From Xanthomonas sp. NCPPB 1128 (GTDB lineage: Bacteria; Pseudomonadota; Gammaproteobacteria; Xanthomonadales; Xanthomonadaceae), in contig NZ_LFME01000021.1 in the NCBI RefSeq assembly GCF_001043115.1, positions 1 to 64,000 of the forward strand: a stretch of 64,000 nucleotides of DNA, given 5' to 3'. This document shows, one piece after another, positions 1 through 8,385 of the stretch. The notes beneath the pieces are model-generated. The model was not told where the DNA came from. It searched no databases and saw only the letters and a program-made list of their open reading frames with translations. Position 1 is the stretch's first letter; each line of letters begins with the position of its first letter. The translations under genes and the position numbers were made by a program.

Positions 1-468
1 CCCCCGCCGCCGCCGCCGCCGCCGAAGCCGCCGGAAACGCCGCCGCCGCCGGTGAAGAACCTGGCGCCGCCGAAGCCGACCCCGCTGCCGCCGCCGCCGG
101 AAGCCCCGGTGATCGACGTGCCGGAGCCGCGCCCGAACGACGTGGCCACCCCGCCGTCGCCGCCTGCGCCGCCGGCCGCGCCCTCCGACATCAGCGCTAG
201 CGTCGATATCTCGTCGAAGAACATGAACCCGCCGAAGTACCCGCCGGCTGCATTCCGGTCGGGCGCGCAGGGTGAGGTGATCCTGATCATCGACGTCGAC
301 GCCAGTGGTAACGTCACGAACGTTGCCGTCGAGAAATCCAGCCGCAACCGCGACCTGGACCGCGCCGCCATGGAAGCAGCGCGCAAGTGGCGGTTCAATG
401 CCGCTGTCGTCAATGGACAGAAGACCGCAGGCCGCGTCCGCGTCCCGGTCAACTTCGCGCTGAACTGA
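1..468 (+). CDS. tonB: TonB energy-transducing protein, 5' truncated by window edge
   Basis: The reading frame is open from the first base, so the N-terminal membrane anchor lies outside the window. What is visible is a proline-rich periplasmic spacer (about the first 60 codons, runs of Pro with Lys and Glu) followed by a TonB C-terminal domain of about 90 residues, with YPPAAFRSGAQGEV, VDASGNV and the ending ARKWRFNAA...VPVNFALN. TonB spans the periplasm and passes the proton-motive force from ExbB/ExbD to outer-membrane receptors, of which this window holds three. It is followed directly by exbB and exbD genes, the usual xanthomonad order. The start codon cannot be set here. Confidence 0.93.
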   Translation, partial: PPPPPPPPKPPETPPPPVKNLAPPKPTPLPPPPEAPVIDVPEPRPNDVATPPSPPAPPAAPSDISASVDISSKNMNPPKYPPAAFRSGAQGEVILIIDVDASGNVTNVAVEKSSRNRDLDRAAMEAARKWRFNAAVVNGQKTAGRVRVPVNFALN

Positions 469-480
469 TACAAAGGTTGC

Positions 481-505
481 GCGGACCGGCGCACCGCCGG
501 TCCGC
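481..505 (+). promoter_or_regulatory. Perfect intercistronic hairpin between tonB and exbB
   Basis: GCGGACCGGC, a 5-base loop (GCACC) and GCCGGTCCGC form a perfect 10-bp stem starting 13 bases after the tonB stop. No T tract follows, so it is not a classical intrinsic terminator. It could act as a partial terminator or an mRNA-stability element that adjusts the ratio of TonB to ExbB/ExbD. That role is inference. Confidence 0.55.
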
Positions 506-565
506 AAGCCCTGTCTACTCTTTGCACCACCCTCATCACCACCACACACAACAAAGGTAAGCGTC

Positions 566-1330
566 ATGCTGCAGGAAATTTTCATCGCCGCTGCTGCGGG
601 GGGCAACAACGCATCGAACGCCCTGTCGCAGATGGGCTTCGAGCACCTGATCACCGAAATGACCTCCAAGCCGGGTGACTTCGCCGTCTCCTGGGTGGTG
701 CTCATCACCCTGATCATCATGTCCGCCTCGTCCTGGTACTGGACGATCATCAACATCTTCCGCGCCACCCGCCTGAAGAGCCAGGCCGACCGCGTCACCA
801 GCCTGTTCTGGGACACCCCGAATGCCCAGGACGCCATCCGTGCGATGGAAGAGCAGCCGGCCTCCGAGCCGTTCTCGAAGATCGCCCTGGACGCCGCGCA
901 GGCCGCTGCGCACCACCAGCGTGCCGAAGCCGGCACCGGCACCGGCCTGGGCGAGACCCTGAGCCGTTCGGAGTTCGTCGACCGCGCCCTGCGTCAGGCC
1001 GTGACCCGCGAAAGCACCAAGCTGCAGTCGGGCATGACCCTGCTGGCGACCGTCGGTGCGACCGCGCCGTTCGTCGGTCTGCTCGGTACCGTGTGGGGCA
1101 TCTACGGCGCGCTGATCAAGATCGGTGCCACCGGATCCGCCTCGATCGACGCCGTGGCCGGCCCGGTCGGTGAAGCGCTGATCATGACCGCGATCGGTCT
1201 GTTCGTCGCGATCCCGGCCGTGTTCGCCTTCAACTTCTTCAGCAAGGTCAACAGCTCGGTGATCGCCAAGTTCGACACCTTCGCTCACGACCTGCACGAC
1301 TTCTTCGCCACCGGTTCGCGCGTTCGCTGA
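566..1330 (+). CDS. exbB: ExbB, MotA/TolQ/ExbB proton channel subunit
   Basis: This 254-residue inner-membrane protein forms the pentameric channel of the TonB-ExbB-ExbD motor. Three hydrophobic segments are visible at about residues 39-63, 156-185 (TLLATVGATAPFVGLLGTVW, the conserved MotA/TolQ/ExbB signature) and 203-225. The cytoplasmic loop between the first two segments has the normal size. The ATG is preceded by an AAAGGTAAG-like ribosome site. It lies 98 bp after tonB and 40 bp before exbD1, so the genes probably form an operon, with the hairpin at 481-505 between tonB and the rest. Confidence 0.96.
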   Translation: MLQEIFIAAAAGGNNASNALSQMGFEHLITEMTSKPGDFAVSWVVLITLIIMSASSWYWTIINIFRATRLKSQADRVTSLFWDTPNAQDAIRAMEEQPASEPFSKIALDAAQAAAHHQRAEAGTGTGLGETLSRSEFVDRALRQAVTRESTKLQSGMTLLATVGATAPFVGLLGTVWGIYGALIKIGATGSASIDAVAGPVGEALIMTAIGLFVAIPAVFAFNFFSKVNSSVIAKFDTFAHDLHDFFATGSRVR

Positions 1331-1370
1331 TCCCGGCTAAGTCGTCCACGCAACGTTAACGGAGCCCGTT

Positions 1371-1796
1371 ATGGCTTTCAGTAGTGGTAACAGCGGCGGC
1401 CCCATGGCCGACATCAACGTCACGCCCCTCGTGGACGTGATGCTGGTGCTGCTGATCATCTTCATCATCACGGCACCGCTGATGTCCCACAAGGTCAAGG
1501 TGGAACTGCCCCAAGCCAACTTGAAGCAGGATCCGGACAAGGACGACAAGCGTTCGAATCCGATCACGCTGGCGGTCAAGGAAGACGGGTCGCTGTACTG
1601 GAACGATGAGCCGATCTCCAAGGAAGCCCTGGAGTCGCGCTTCTCGACCGCTGCACAGCAGACCCCGCAGCCGCCGCTCAACCTGCGTGGCGACCGCACC
1701 ACCAAGATGCGCACGATCAACGAGATCACCAAGATCGCGCAGAGTCAGGGCATGCTGGACGTCGGCTTCGTTGCGACCAAAGAGAAGGGGAACTGA
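1371..1796 (+). CDS. exbD1: ExbD/TolR biopolymer transport protein, copy 1
   Basis: This 141-residue protein has a short cytoplasmic N terminus, one membrane helix (about residues 20-40, [20 protein letters not shown]) and a periplasmic domain. Asp22 in the helix matches the proton-carrying Asp25 of E. coli ExbD. An ACGGAG ribosome site precedes the ATG. Xanthomonads typically carry two exbD genes after exbB, and this copy differs most from the other two in its periplasmic part (KVKVELPQANLKQDPDKDDK). The stop is separated from the next ATG by 3 bases. Confidence 0.95.
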   Translation: MAFSSGNSGGPMADINVTPLVDVMLVLLIIFIITAPLMSHKVKVELPQANLKQDPDKDDKRSNPITLAVKEDGSLYWNDEPISKEALESRFSTAAQQTPQPPLNLRGDRTTKMRTINEITKIAQSQGMLDVGFVATKEKGN

Positions 1797-1799
1797 GCC

Positions 1800-2213
1800 A
1801 TGGCGTTCAGCTCAGGAGGCGGCCGTGGTCCCATGGCCGACATCAACGTCACGCCGCTGGTCGACGTGATGCTGGTGCTGTTGATCATCTTCATCGTGAC
1901 CGCGCCGATCATGACGTACCCGATCGACGTGGATCTGCCGCAGCGGGTCATCAACCCGCCGCCGCAGTTGCGCGATCCGCCGCCGCCGATCGATCTGCGG
2001 ATCGATGCGTCGAACCAGGTGTTCTGGAACAACAGCCCGGTGGCGGTGACTGCGCTCCCGCAGATGATGGAAAACGAAGTCCAGCGCGATCCGACCAACC
2101 AGCCGGAACTGCGCATCGATGCCAATCCGGATTCCGAGTACGAAGTGATGGCCAAGGTGCTGGCCGCCGCCAAGAACTCGGACATGAAGAAGATCGGCTT
2201 CGTGCAGCAATAA
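1800..2213 (+). CDS. exbD2: ExbD/TolR biopolymer transport protein, copy 2
   Basis: This 137-residue protein has the same plan as copy 1: [20 protein letters not shown] with the conserved Asp22, then a proline-rich linker and a periplasmic domain ending [19 protein letters not shown]. It starts 3 bases after the exbD1 stop, which suggests translational coupling. In Xanthomonas campestris the second ExbD is known to be needed only for some functions. A strong intrinsic terminator follows at 2264-2293. Confidence 0.95.
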   Translation: MAFSSGGGRGPMADINVTPLVDVMLVLLIIFIVTAPIMTYPIDVDLPQRVINPPPQLRDPPPPIDLRIDASNQVFWNNSPVAVTALPQMMENEVQRDPTNQPELRIDANPDSEYEVMAKVLAAAKNSDMKKIGFVQQ

Positions 2214-2263
2214 GCTTCACCGCAATTCGCTTCACCGCAACACCTCAGTCATGACGCGACTGC

Positions 2264-2293
2264 AAACGCCACCGGCAACGGTGGCGTTTTTTT
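2264..2293 (+). terminator. Intrinsic terminator after exbD2
   Basis: AAACGCCACC, a 6-base loop and GGTGGCGTTT make a perfect 10-bp stem that runs into seven T residues. It closes the tonB-exbB-exbD1-exbD2 unit and leaves the third exbD copy outside it. Confidence 0.85.
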
Positions 2294-2599
2294 ATGCGCG
2301 TGGCGGGGGTCCGACTGCCCTGCCCGTTCCGCCGGCGTCGGCCTGCGGCCGAGCGCGTCGCAGGGCGCGCCGCCTGCCGCGCTGGACGCGCTTCGCGCTC
2401 GGCTGCCTCTCGGCCCAAGCGGCCGAGAAGCGCACCGAGCGCCTCTACGCGCTGGGGCGTGCGCGCGTGCTGGCGGTGGCCGAGTTCGTGCCCGGCCTGT
2501 CGATGGTGACCGTTCTCCGCCCGGGCCACGTCGCCCCTCGCGGCCCCTCGCACACCGCTGCGTTGCGGGTGTAGGCTGGTGACGCGACACCACACCCAC
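2294..2599. other. GC-rich spacer between terminator and third exbD
   Basis: About 300 bases of GC-rich sequence. Short open frames exist on both strands, but none shows a recognisable protein, a good ribosome site or codon-position bias that I can support. No clear promoter for exbD3 was found. It may be the remnant of the rearrangement that duplicated exbD. Confidence 0.4.
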
Positions 2600-2611
2600 A
2601 GGAGGCTGGCC

Positions 2612-3025
2612 ATGGCGTTCAGTGCTGCAGGGAATCGAGGACCGCTGGCGGAGATCAATGTCACCCCGCTGGTCGATGTGATGCTGGTGCTGTTGATCAT
2701 CTTCATCGTCACCGCGCCGATGCTGACGCGCACGATCACCATGGACCTGCCGCAACGAACGTCGGCGCCATCCACGCCTTTGCCGCCGCCCGACCCGATC
2801 CAGTTGCGCCTGGATGCCAGCGGCCAGTTGTTCTGGAACGCCGCGCCGCTGCCCTTACGCAATCTGCAGCCGCGTCTGCAGGAGGCCATGGCGCAAGCCG
2901 CCGGCAATCCGCCCGAGCTGCGCATCGATGCCAGCCCGGATGCGGAATACGCGTCGATGGCCAAGGTGCTGGCGGCCGCGAAGAACGCCGACGTCAAGCG
3001 CATCGGCTTCGTGCAGGCGCACTAG
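2612..3025 (+). CDS. Third ExbD/TolR-like protein, apparent duplicate of exbD2
   Basis: This 137-residue protein has exactly the length of ExbD2 and is collinear with it. It has [20 protein letters not shown] with Asp22 retained, the same FWN and PELRIDA motifs, and an ending [18 protein letters not shown] that is nearly identical. The ATG at 2612 is chosen because AGGAGG lies 6 bases upstream; an in-frame GTG at 2579 lacks such a site. All residues expected for function remain, so it is probably active. It lies beyond the exbD2 terminator and so needs its own promoter. Two exbD genes are usual in Xanthomonas; a third in tandem is unusual. Confidence 0.92.
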   Translation: MAFSAAGNRGPLAEINVTPLVDVMLVLLIIFIVTAPMLTRTITMDLPQRTSAPSTPLPPPDPIQLRLDASGQLFWNAAPLPLRNLQPRLQEAMAQAAGNPPELRIDASPDAEYASMAKVLAAAKNADVKRIGFVQAH

Positions 3026-3040
3026 CGAGCGATACGGTAA

Positions 3041-3068
3041 CGCGCGTCAGCAGCGATGCTGGCGCGCG
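3041..3068. terminator. Strong hairpin between convergent exbD3 and pdxJ
   Basis: CGCGCGTCAGCA, loop GCGA and TGCTGGCGCGCG pair over 12 bp with one G-T wobble, 15 bases after the exbD3 stop. There is no T tract. Its place between convergent genes suggests a role in ending or protecting the transcripts. Confidence 0.45.
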
Positions 3069-3205
3069 TGCGGTGGCGTGCTTGGCACGCTCTGGCCGCT
3101 TCCCTGCCGCTTCCCTGCCGCACCTCGAAGCACGTGAATCGCGGACCTTGTGTTGCGATCGCCCCGTGCGGCCGCGCTCAGGGCAGCGAAGCCAGGGTCC
3201 GGCGG

Positions 3206-3958
3206 CTACCGGTTCGCCGCCAGCACCGCCAGATACGCCTTCACCGTGGCGTCAAGCCCGGCGTACAGCGCCTCGCCGATCAAGGCGTGGCCGATCGAGA
3301 CCTCCAGCACCTGCGGCACGTTCGCCAGGAACGCGCCGAGGTTGGCCTGGGCGAGGTCGTGGCCGGCGTTGACCCCCAGTCCGGCCGCCTGCGCACGGCG
3401 TGCGGCGGCGGCGAACGGCGCCGCCGCGGCGCTGTCGCCCTCGTCCCATGCGGCGGCATAGGGGCCGGTGTAAAGCTCGATGCGGTCGGCGCCCAGTTCG
3501 GCCGCCACCGCCAGGTCGGGATTGTCGGCATCGACGAACAGGCTGACCCGGCAGCCCAGCGCCTTCAGCTCGGCGATCAGCGGTCGCAGGCGGTCGCTGT
3601 CGCGGCCGAAATCGAAGCCATGGTCGGAGGTGAGTTGGCCGTCGCCGTCGGGCACCAGCGTGGCTTGCGCCGGGCTGGTCTGCGCGCACAGCGCGATCAG
3701 CCCCGGATAGCCGGGCCGCGGCGGCGCGAACGGATTGCCTTCGATGTTGAATTCGACGCCGCGGTCGCGGGTGAGCACGGACAGCGCCAGCACGTCCTCG
3801 GCATGGATGTGGCGCCGGTCCGGTCGCGGGTGCACGGTGATGCCGTGCGCGCCGGCGTCCAGACAGGCGCGCGCGGCCTCGAGCACGCTGGGCAGGTCGC
3901 CGCCGCGCGAATTGCGCAGCACCGCGATCTTGTTGACGTTGACGCTGAGCTTGGTCAT
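3206..3958 (-). CDS. pdxJ: Pyridoxine 5'-phosphate synthase PdxJ
   Basis: PdxJ condenses 1-deoxyxylulose 5-phosphate with 3-amino-2-oxopropyl phosphate to give pyridoxine 5'-phosphate, the last step of DXP-dependent vitamin B6 synthesis in the cytoplasm. The 250-residue protein has the family motifs [13 protein letters not shown] (residues 7-19), HPRPDRRHI with the catalytic-type His43, NIEGNP with Glu73, [17 protein letters not shown] and the ending [14 protein letters not shown]. The ATG at 3958 starts the conserved sequence [10 protein letters not shown]; the frame is open further upstream, but that part is not family-like. It follows a small membrane-protein gene by 14 bp and probably shares its transcript. 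Confidence 0.96.
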   Translation of the reverse strand: MTKLSVNVNKIAVLRNSRGGDLPSVLEAARACLDAGAHGITVHPRPDRRHIHAEDVLALSVLTRDRGVEFNIEGNPFAPPRPGYPGLIALCAQTSPAQATLVPDGDGQLTSDHGFDFGRDSDRLRPLIAELKALGCRVSLFVDADNPDLAVAAELGADRIELYTGPYAAAWDEGDSAAAAPFAAAARRAQAAGLGVNAGHDLAQANLGAFLANVPQVLEVSIGHALIGEALYAGLDATVKAYLAVLAANR

Positions 3959-3972
3959 CGCCGGTGTACCGG

Positions 3973-4239
3973 TTACGGCGCCGCGGCGTCGTCGCTGGCG
4001 GCGGCCGCGGCGCGGCGCGCCTCGGCCTGCTCGCGCAGGCGGCGCAGTTCGGCCGGGTCGATCATCGGCATCGCGTCGCGCTGGCTGGCGTCGCCGATCT
4101 TGGCCACGTACCAGCCGCGCGCCCAGCCCAGCAGGAACGCCAGCGCGGCCAGCAGGCTCACCACCAGCAACCACATGTGCGGCGTCGTGAACGCCAGAAC
4201 GAAAGCACCCAGCGCGAGCGGCAGAAAGAGCCAGTACAT
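3973..4239 (-). CDS. Small two-helix membrane protein upstream of pdxJ
   Basis: An 88-residue protein of unknown function. Two hydrophobic segments (about residues 2-18 and 22-42) are followed by a charged tail containing [15 protein letters not shown], which probably forms a helix or coiled coil. The ATG at 4239 is supported by GGGGAG 6 bases upstream. It sits 14 bp before pdxJ on the same strand. I do not recognise a named family. Confidence 0.7.
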   Translation of the reverse strand: MYWLFLPLALGAFVLAFTTPHMWLLVVSLLAALAFLLGWARGWYVAKIGDASQRDAMPMIDPAELRRLREQAEARRAAAAASDDAAAP

Positions 4240-4370
4240 GACGATCTCCCCAAGGATGGCGCAGTGTAGCGCCGCCGGGCATGCAGGTTCCACGTGGTGC
4301 GCGGCCGGCCCAGGTCCGGCTGGCGGGGCGCCGCGACCAAGGGCACCTCCAATCACGACGCAAGCCCCAC

Positions 4371-4440
4371 TGCAGGAGCGGCTTCAGTCGCGAGGGGCGT
4401 TACCGGGGACTTCCCGTCGCGGCCGAAGCCGCTCCCACGA
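4371..4440. repeat. REP-like inverted repeat (BIME)
   Basis: Two facing copies of the genome-wide palindromic unit (TGCAGGAGCGGCTTCAGTCG and its complement-like partner CGTCGCGGCCGAAGCCGCTC) flank a short centre containing CGTTACCGGG. The same element recurs at 17646, 23039, 23228, 23341, 30750, 30856, 32496, 32535, 37190 and 59566. It lies between convergently transcribed neighbours' ends in non-coding DNA. Confidence 0.85.
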
Positions 4441-4492
4441 GGGTGCCGCTGTGTCCGGTTGAGCCATGGCAAAGCGCGTTGTCGGAGATGCG

Positions 4493-5965
4493 CTACAGCA
4501 GCGGCGAGGTCAGCCGCGCCACCGCCTCGGGCAGCCGGTAGCGCCACAGCGAGCGCTTGCGGTCGTCGCGCACGCGCACCGCGTCGGCCATCTCGCCTTC
4601 CAGCAGTTCGGCCAGCTGCTTGGTCAGCCCGCGGTCGCGGAACAGCGTGGCGACCTCGAAATTGAGCCGGAAACTGCGATTGTCGAAGTTGGCGCTGCCG
4701 ACCAGACACAGGTCCTCGTCGGTGATCAGCGCCTTGGTGTGCAGCATGCGCGGGCCGTACTCGTAGATCCGCACGCCGGCCTGCAGCAGTTCGTCGAAGT
4801 ACGAGCGCGCCGCCAGCGTCACCAGCCGCGAGTCGCTGCGCTTGGGCACCAGCAGGCGCACGTCCAGTCCGCCCAGCGCCGCCGAGGTCAGCGCCATGCG
4901 CGCGGCCTCGCCGGGCACGAAGTACGGCGTGACCAGCCACACCCGCCGCTGTGCCTCGTAGATCGATGCGACCTGCAGCCGATGGATGCTCTCCCACGAC
5001 GAATCCGGGCCCGACACCAGCACCTGCGCCTGGATCGTGCCGGCGTCACGGCTGGGCATGTCGCTGGGCCAGATCCGCGCCATGTCGAAGGCGTCGCGGC
5101 CCTGCCGGGTGGCGTACAGCCAGTCCTCCACGAACACCAGCTGCAGGCTGCGCACCACGTGGCCCTCGCAGCGCAGGTGCAGGTCGCGGTAGGCGTCGGC
5201 GCGCAACGCCTCGTTCTCCTCGTCGGTGACATTGATGCCACCGGTGAAGGCAATGCGGCCGTCGATCACCACGATCTTGCGGTGGGTGCGCAGGTTGACC
5301 CAGGGTCGCTTGAACTTGAACGGCCGCAGCAGCTGCGTGGGATGGAACCAGGCCACCTCGGCACCGGCGTCCAGCAGCGGCCGCAGGAAGCGCTTGCGCA
5401 CCTGCGAGGAGCCGACCGCATCCAGCAGCAGGCGCACCCGCACGCCGGCGCGGGCGCGCTCGACCAGCGCGTCGCGGATGCGCGTGCCGGTGCGGTCCGG
5501 ATTGAAGATGTAGTACTCCAGGTGCACGTGGTGCTGCGCGGCGCCGATGTCGCGCACGATCGCCTCGTAGGTGGCCGCGCCGTCGACCAGCCACTGCACC
5601 GCGGTGGCCGAGCTCGGCGCCAGGCCGGTGGTGGCCTGGGCGATCTTGGCCAGTTCCGTGCAGTCGGCGTCCGGCGGGCACACGCTGCTGTAGTGCTCCA
5701 TGCCCGAGCGCGAGCGGCCGCGGCGCAGGCGCTGCCGCTTCACCTTCTGCGGGCCCAGCAGGTAATAGATGACGAAGCCCAGGTAGGGCAAGGCGGCCAG
5801 CGACAGCACCCAGCTCAGCGTCGCCGCCGGCTCGCGCTTCTGCAGCACGATCCAACTGCTCAGCCACAGGATGTACAGCAGGTAGGCGGCGGTGACGTAG
5901 GCGCCGATGTGCGGGATGCCGGTCAGCCGGTCCCAGGTGTTCTGCAGAGTCGCGATCACGAGCAT
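4493..5965 (-). CDS. cls: Cardiolipin synthase (phospholipase D family)
   Basis: This 490-residue membrane enzyme joins two phosphatidylglycerols into cardiolipin and glycerol. It has two N-terminal membrane helices (about residues 20-40 and 48-70, including the LSWVLSLAALPYLGFVIYYL region typical of ClsA) and two HKD motifs: HRKIVVIDG near residue 227 and HTKALITDEDLCLVGSANFD near residue 408. Length and order match ClsA-type synthases. The neighbouring genes do not suggest an operon. The second HKD motif is complete, so the enzyme is expected to be active. Confidence 0.93.
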   Translation of the reverse strand: MLVIATLQNTWDRLTGIPHIGAYVTAAYLLYILWLSSWIVLQKREPAATLSWVLSLAALPYLGFVIYYLLGPQKVKRQRLRRGRSRSGMEHYSSVCPPDADCTELAKIAQATTGLAPSSATAVQWLVDGAATYEAIVRDIGAAQHHVHLEYYIFNPDRTGTRIRDALVERARAGVRVRLLLDAVGSSQVRKRFLRPLLDAGAEVAWFHPTQLLRPFKFKRPWVNLRTHRKIVVIDGRIAFTGGINVTDEENEALRADAYRDLHLRCEGHVVRSLQLVFVEDWLYATRQGRDAFDMARIWPSDMPSRDAGTIQAQVLVSGPDSSWESIHRLQVASIYEAQRRVWLVTPYFVPGEAARMALTSAALGGLDVRLLVPKRSDSRLVTLAARSYFDELLQAGVRIYEYGPRMLHTKALITDEDLCLVGSANFDNRSFRLNFEVATLFRDRGLTKQLAELLEGEMADAVRVRDDRKRSLWRYRLPEAVARLTSPLL

Positions 5966-6377
5966 CGGCGGATTCTAGAGGGTGGCGCGCGTGTTGCGGC
6001 GAAGGCGATGCCGGCCTGGCACTTTGGCGGCCGGCCGGATCGCGCGTGACTGCTGTCTGTCTTGCCGGCCCGGCGGCCACCCTGCTCTGCGAACCGGCGC
6101 CGCACTGCGTGGGTATGACACGTGTCCGCGGCAGTCGCATGACGCCAAGGCGTCGGCATTCGCATGCGCTGGCGACGACGTCCCGGTCCGGCCAAATGAG
6201 GCGTCGGCAAGCACTGCGCGGCTGCGGCTGGGCCGCCGTGGAGTGTCGACCTGCTGTGCTGCCGGTGTCCGATGCGTCCACCAGGTGCGGCGGTGAGCAT
6301 GTCGCCTGCGTCGGCCTGAAAGATTCAGCGCACCGGCGGGTAGCGTCGCATCCGCCGAGACGGCCGGCGCGTAGCCT
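5966..6377. other. Divergent intergenic region, no feature found
   Basis: About 410 bases between divergent cls and the radical SAM gene. Short open frames on both strands lack recognisable products. I see no terminator, repeat or confident promoter. It should hold the promoters of both flanking genes. Confidence 0.5.
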
Positions 6378-7469
6378 ATGCTGATGAGCACTGCCATCAA
6401 GGGCCGCGGCGCCGGCAGCCACCTGCCGGGCCGCTTCGAGCGGACCGTCAGCCAGGCCGAGGACGACGGCTGGCATCCCGACGACAGCGAGGAATTCGCC
6501 GCCCCGCGCCTGCGCACCCAGGTGAGCGAAGAGACCGCGCGCAGCATCATCAGTCGCAACCAGTCGCCGGACGTGGGCTTCGCGCAGTCGGTCAACCCGT
6601 ACCGCGGCTGCGAGCACGGCTGCAGCTACTGCTTCGCCCGCCCCAGCCACGCTTATCTGAACCTGTCGCCGGGGCTGGACTTCGAGACGCGGCTGTTCGC
6701 CAAGACCAATGCGCCGGAGCTGCTGCGCCGAGAGCTGGCCAAGCCCGGCTACGTGCCCAGTCCGATCGCGCTGGGCATCAACACCGACGCCTACCAGCCG
6801 ATCGAGCGCAAGCTGCAGCTGACCCGCCGCCTGATCGAGGTCTTCGCCGAGACCCGCCACCCGTTCTCGCTGATCACCAAGAACGCGCTGGTCGAACGCG
6901 ACCTGGATCTGCTGGCGCCGCTGGCCCGCGACAACCTGGTCAGCGTGCATTTCTCGGTGACGTCGCTGGATCCGCGGCTGTCGGCCAGGCTGGAGCCGCG
7001 CGCCTCGGCGCCGCACGCGCGGCTGCGGGCGATGCGCACCCTGCACGCGGCCGGGGTGCCGGTCGGAGTGATGGTGGCGCCGGTGATCCCGTGGATCAAC
7101 GACCACGCGCTGGAAGCGGTGTTGGAAGCGGCCCGCGAATCCGGCGCCGAGTCCGCCGGCTACGTGCTGCTGCGCCTGCCGCACGAGGTGGCGCCGCTGT
7201 TCCGCGACTGGCTGCAGGCGCACCACCCCGACCGCGCCGCGCACGTGATGAGCACCGTGCAGCAACTGCGCGGCGGCAAGGACTACGACAGCACCTTCGG
7301 CAAGCGCATGCGCGGCGAAGGGGTCTATGCCGACCTGCTGGCACGGCGCTTCGCGCTGGCGCACAAACGACTGGGCTATACCGAGTCCCCGCGCCGCCGC
7401 TTGGACTGCAGCCACTTCGTCAAACCGCAGCCGCCGCGCCCGCCGTCGCCACAGGGCGTGCTGTTTTGA
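6378..7469 (+). CDS. PA0069-family radical SAM protein (SplB-like)
   Basis: This 363-residue protein carries the radical SAM cluster motif CEHGCSYC (CxxxCxxC, about residues 78-85) preceded by NPYRGCEHG, and the conserved stretches LGINTDAYQPIE, SLITKNALVERD and VMVAPVIPWIND. These are typical of the PA0069-like/Rv2578c-like group related to spore photoproduct lyase. Its substrate is not established. The start could be ATG 6378 or ATG 6384, two codons later, and neither has a strong ribosome site. The C terminus (KPQPPRPPSP) is proline-rich. Confidence 0.9.
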   Translation: MLMSTAIKGRGAGSHLPGRFERTVSQAEDDGWHPDDSEEFAAPRLRTQVSEETARSIISRNQSPDVGFAQSVNPYRGCEHGCSYCFARPSHAYLNLSPGLDFETRLFAKTNAPELLRRELAKPGYVPSPIALGINTDAYQPIERKLQLTRRLIEVFAETRHPFSLITKNALVERDLDLLAPLARDNLVSVHFSVTSLDPRLSARLEPRASAPHARLRAMRTLHAAGVPVGVMVAPVIPWINDHALEAVLEAARESGAESAGYVLLRLPHEVAPLFRDWLQAHHPDRAAHVMSTVQQLRGGKDYDSTFGKRMRGEGVYADLLARRFALAHKRLGYTESPRRRLDCSHFVKPQPPRPPSPQGVLF

Positions 7470-7474
7470 GCGGT

Positions 7475-7678
7475 GATTCGGGATTGGGGATTGGGGATTC
7501 GTAAGGGGGCAGGGATTCGGGATTAGGGATTGGGGATTCGCAAGAGCGGCGCGGCGCTGCGGCCCGACGCAGCCACTGAAATCCAGCTGCCAAGAAAGCA
7601 GCTTTTTACGAATCTCCAATCCCCAATCCCCAATCCCTGCTTTTTGACGAATCCCCAATCCCGAATCCCTACTCCCTG
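7475..7678. repeat. GGGATT-type tandem repeats in inverted arrangement
   Basis: At 7475-7541 there is a run of imperfect GGGATTCGGGATTGGGGATT units. At 7609-7678 the complementary form (AATCCCCAATCCCGAATCCC) runs in the opposite sense. The two arrays could pair into a long cruciform enclosing the terminator at 7585-7607. Short relatives of the same repeat lie at 32224-32252 and 32781-32817. The right array overlaps the last codons of the following minus-strand gene. Confidence 0.85.
7585..7607 (+). terminator. Intrinsic terminator inside the inverted repeat
   Basis: AGCTGC, a 7-base loop and GCAGCT lead into five T residues. It is suitable to end the radical SAM transcript. Confidence 0.6.
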
Positions 7679-8376
7679 CCGTACAGCGCCTGCGCCGACT
7701 GGAACAAGATCCAGCTCGTCGCGATGAACTTGTCGCCGCGCTGCGGGCGGTTGCCGCGGTGGGTGTGGGTGAAGGCGGTGGGGGCGATCAGCAGGCTGCC
7801 GGCGCGCGGGGCGATCTTGCGGCGCTGGAACAGGAACTCGGTCTCGCCCTCTTCGAAATCGTCGTTGAGGTACAGGGTCCACAGCAGGTGCCGGTGCAGG
7901 GTCTCGGCGCTCGGATCGCGCGGGTACAGTTCGCAGTGCCAGTACGGATAGCCGCCCTCGCCCGCTTCGTACCACTGCAGGTTGATCGCGCCCGGGCGCA
8001 GGCAGGTGCGCGCCAGGTTGGACAGCGCGGCGTCGTCGAGCAGGGTGAAGTCGTCGGCGCCGAGCCGATGCGGCTGGCCGTCGGCGCCCGGTACCTGCAG
8101 CATCAGCGGCGAGATCAGGGTCTGTGGGTACTTGCGCAGGTAGCCCAGCAGCCCGCCGAACACCGCCTGCTGCAGCCGCTGTTCCACGTCGCTCCAGGCC
8201 TCCAGGCCGCTGATGCGCAGGTCGCGGCTGCGCTTGAGCTCGGGAAACACGCCGCTGCCGACCTCGCCCGGCCGCAACTGGGTGCTGCCGCGCAGGCGGC
8301 GCAGGATGACGGCGCAGTCCTCGCGGGACATGGCGCCCTCGAACACTTCGATGAAATCGGGATGCGTGTCGGACAT
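7669..8376 (-). CDS. 2-oxoglutarate/Fe(II)-dependent oxygenase family protein
   Basis: This 235-residue protein resembles prolyl-4-hydroxylase-like 2OG oxygenases. The C-terminal half has the facial triad in the form HxE...H (YWHCELYPRD near residue 147 and FTHTHRGNRP near 207) followed by a basic residue in GDKFIATSW that would bind 2-oxoglutarate. LLWTLYLNDDFEEGETEF is typical of the double-stranded beta helix. The substrate is unknown. The stop lies inside the GGGATT repeat, so the repeat contributes the last residues (about QALYGRE). Confidence 0.85.
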   Translation of the reverse strand: MSDTHPDFIEVFEGAMSREDCAVILRRLRGSTQLRPGEVGSGVFPELKRSRDLRISGLEAWSDVEQRLQQAVFGGLLGYLRKYPQTLISPLMLQVPGADGQPHRLGADDFTLLDDAALSNLARTCLRPGAINLQWYEAGEGGYPYWHCELYPRDPSAETLHRHLLWTLYLNDDFEEGETEFLFQRRKIAPRAGSLLIAPTAFTHTHRGNRPQRGDKFIATSWILFQSAQALYGRE

Positions 8377-8385
8377 CGCGCGACC

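Noticed and set aside
2251-2574. 107-codon frame between exbD2 and the third exbD
   Set aside because: It begins inside the terminator stem and has no ribosome site, conserved motif or plausible composition.
3056-4462. Long + strand open frame opposite pdxJ and the small membrane-protein gene
   Set aside because: Arg/Gly/Gln-rich translation without family sequence; it is the antisense shadow of pdxJ, whose motifs are unambiguous.
5046-7658. 870-codon minus-strand open frame across cls, the intergenic gap and the radical SAM gene
   Set aside because: It crosses genes on both strands and a repeat array, and has no domain; its length reflects GC content.
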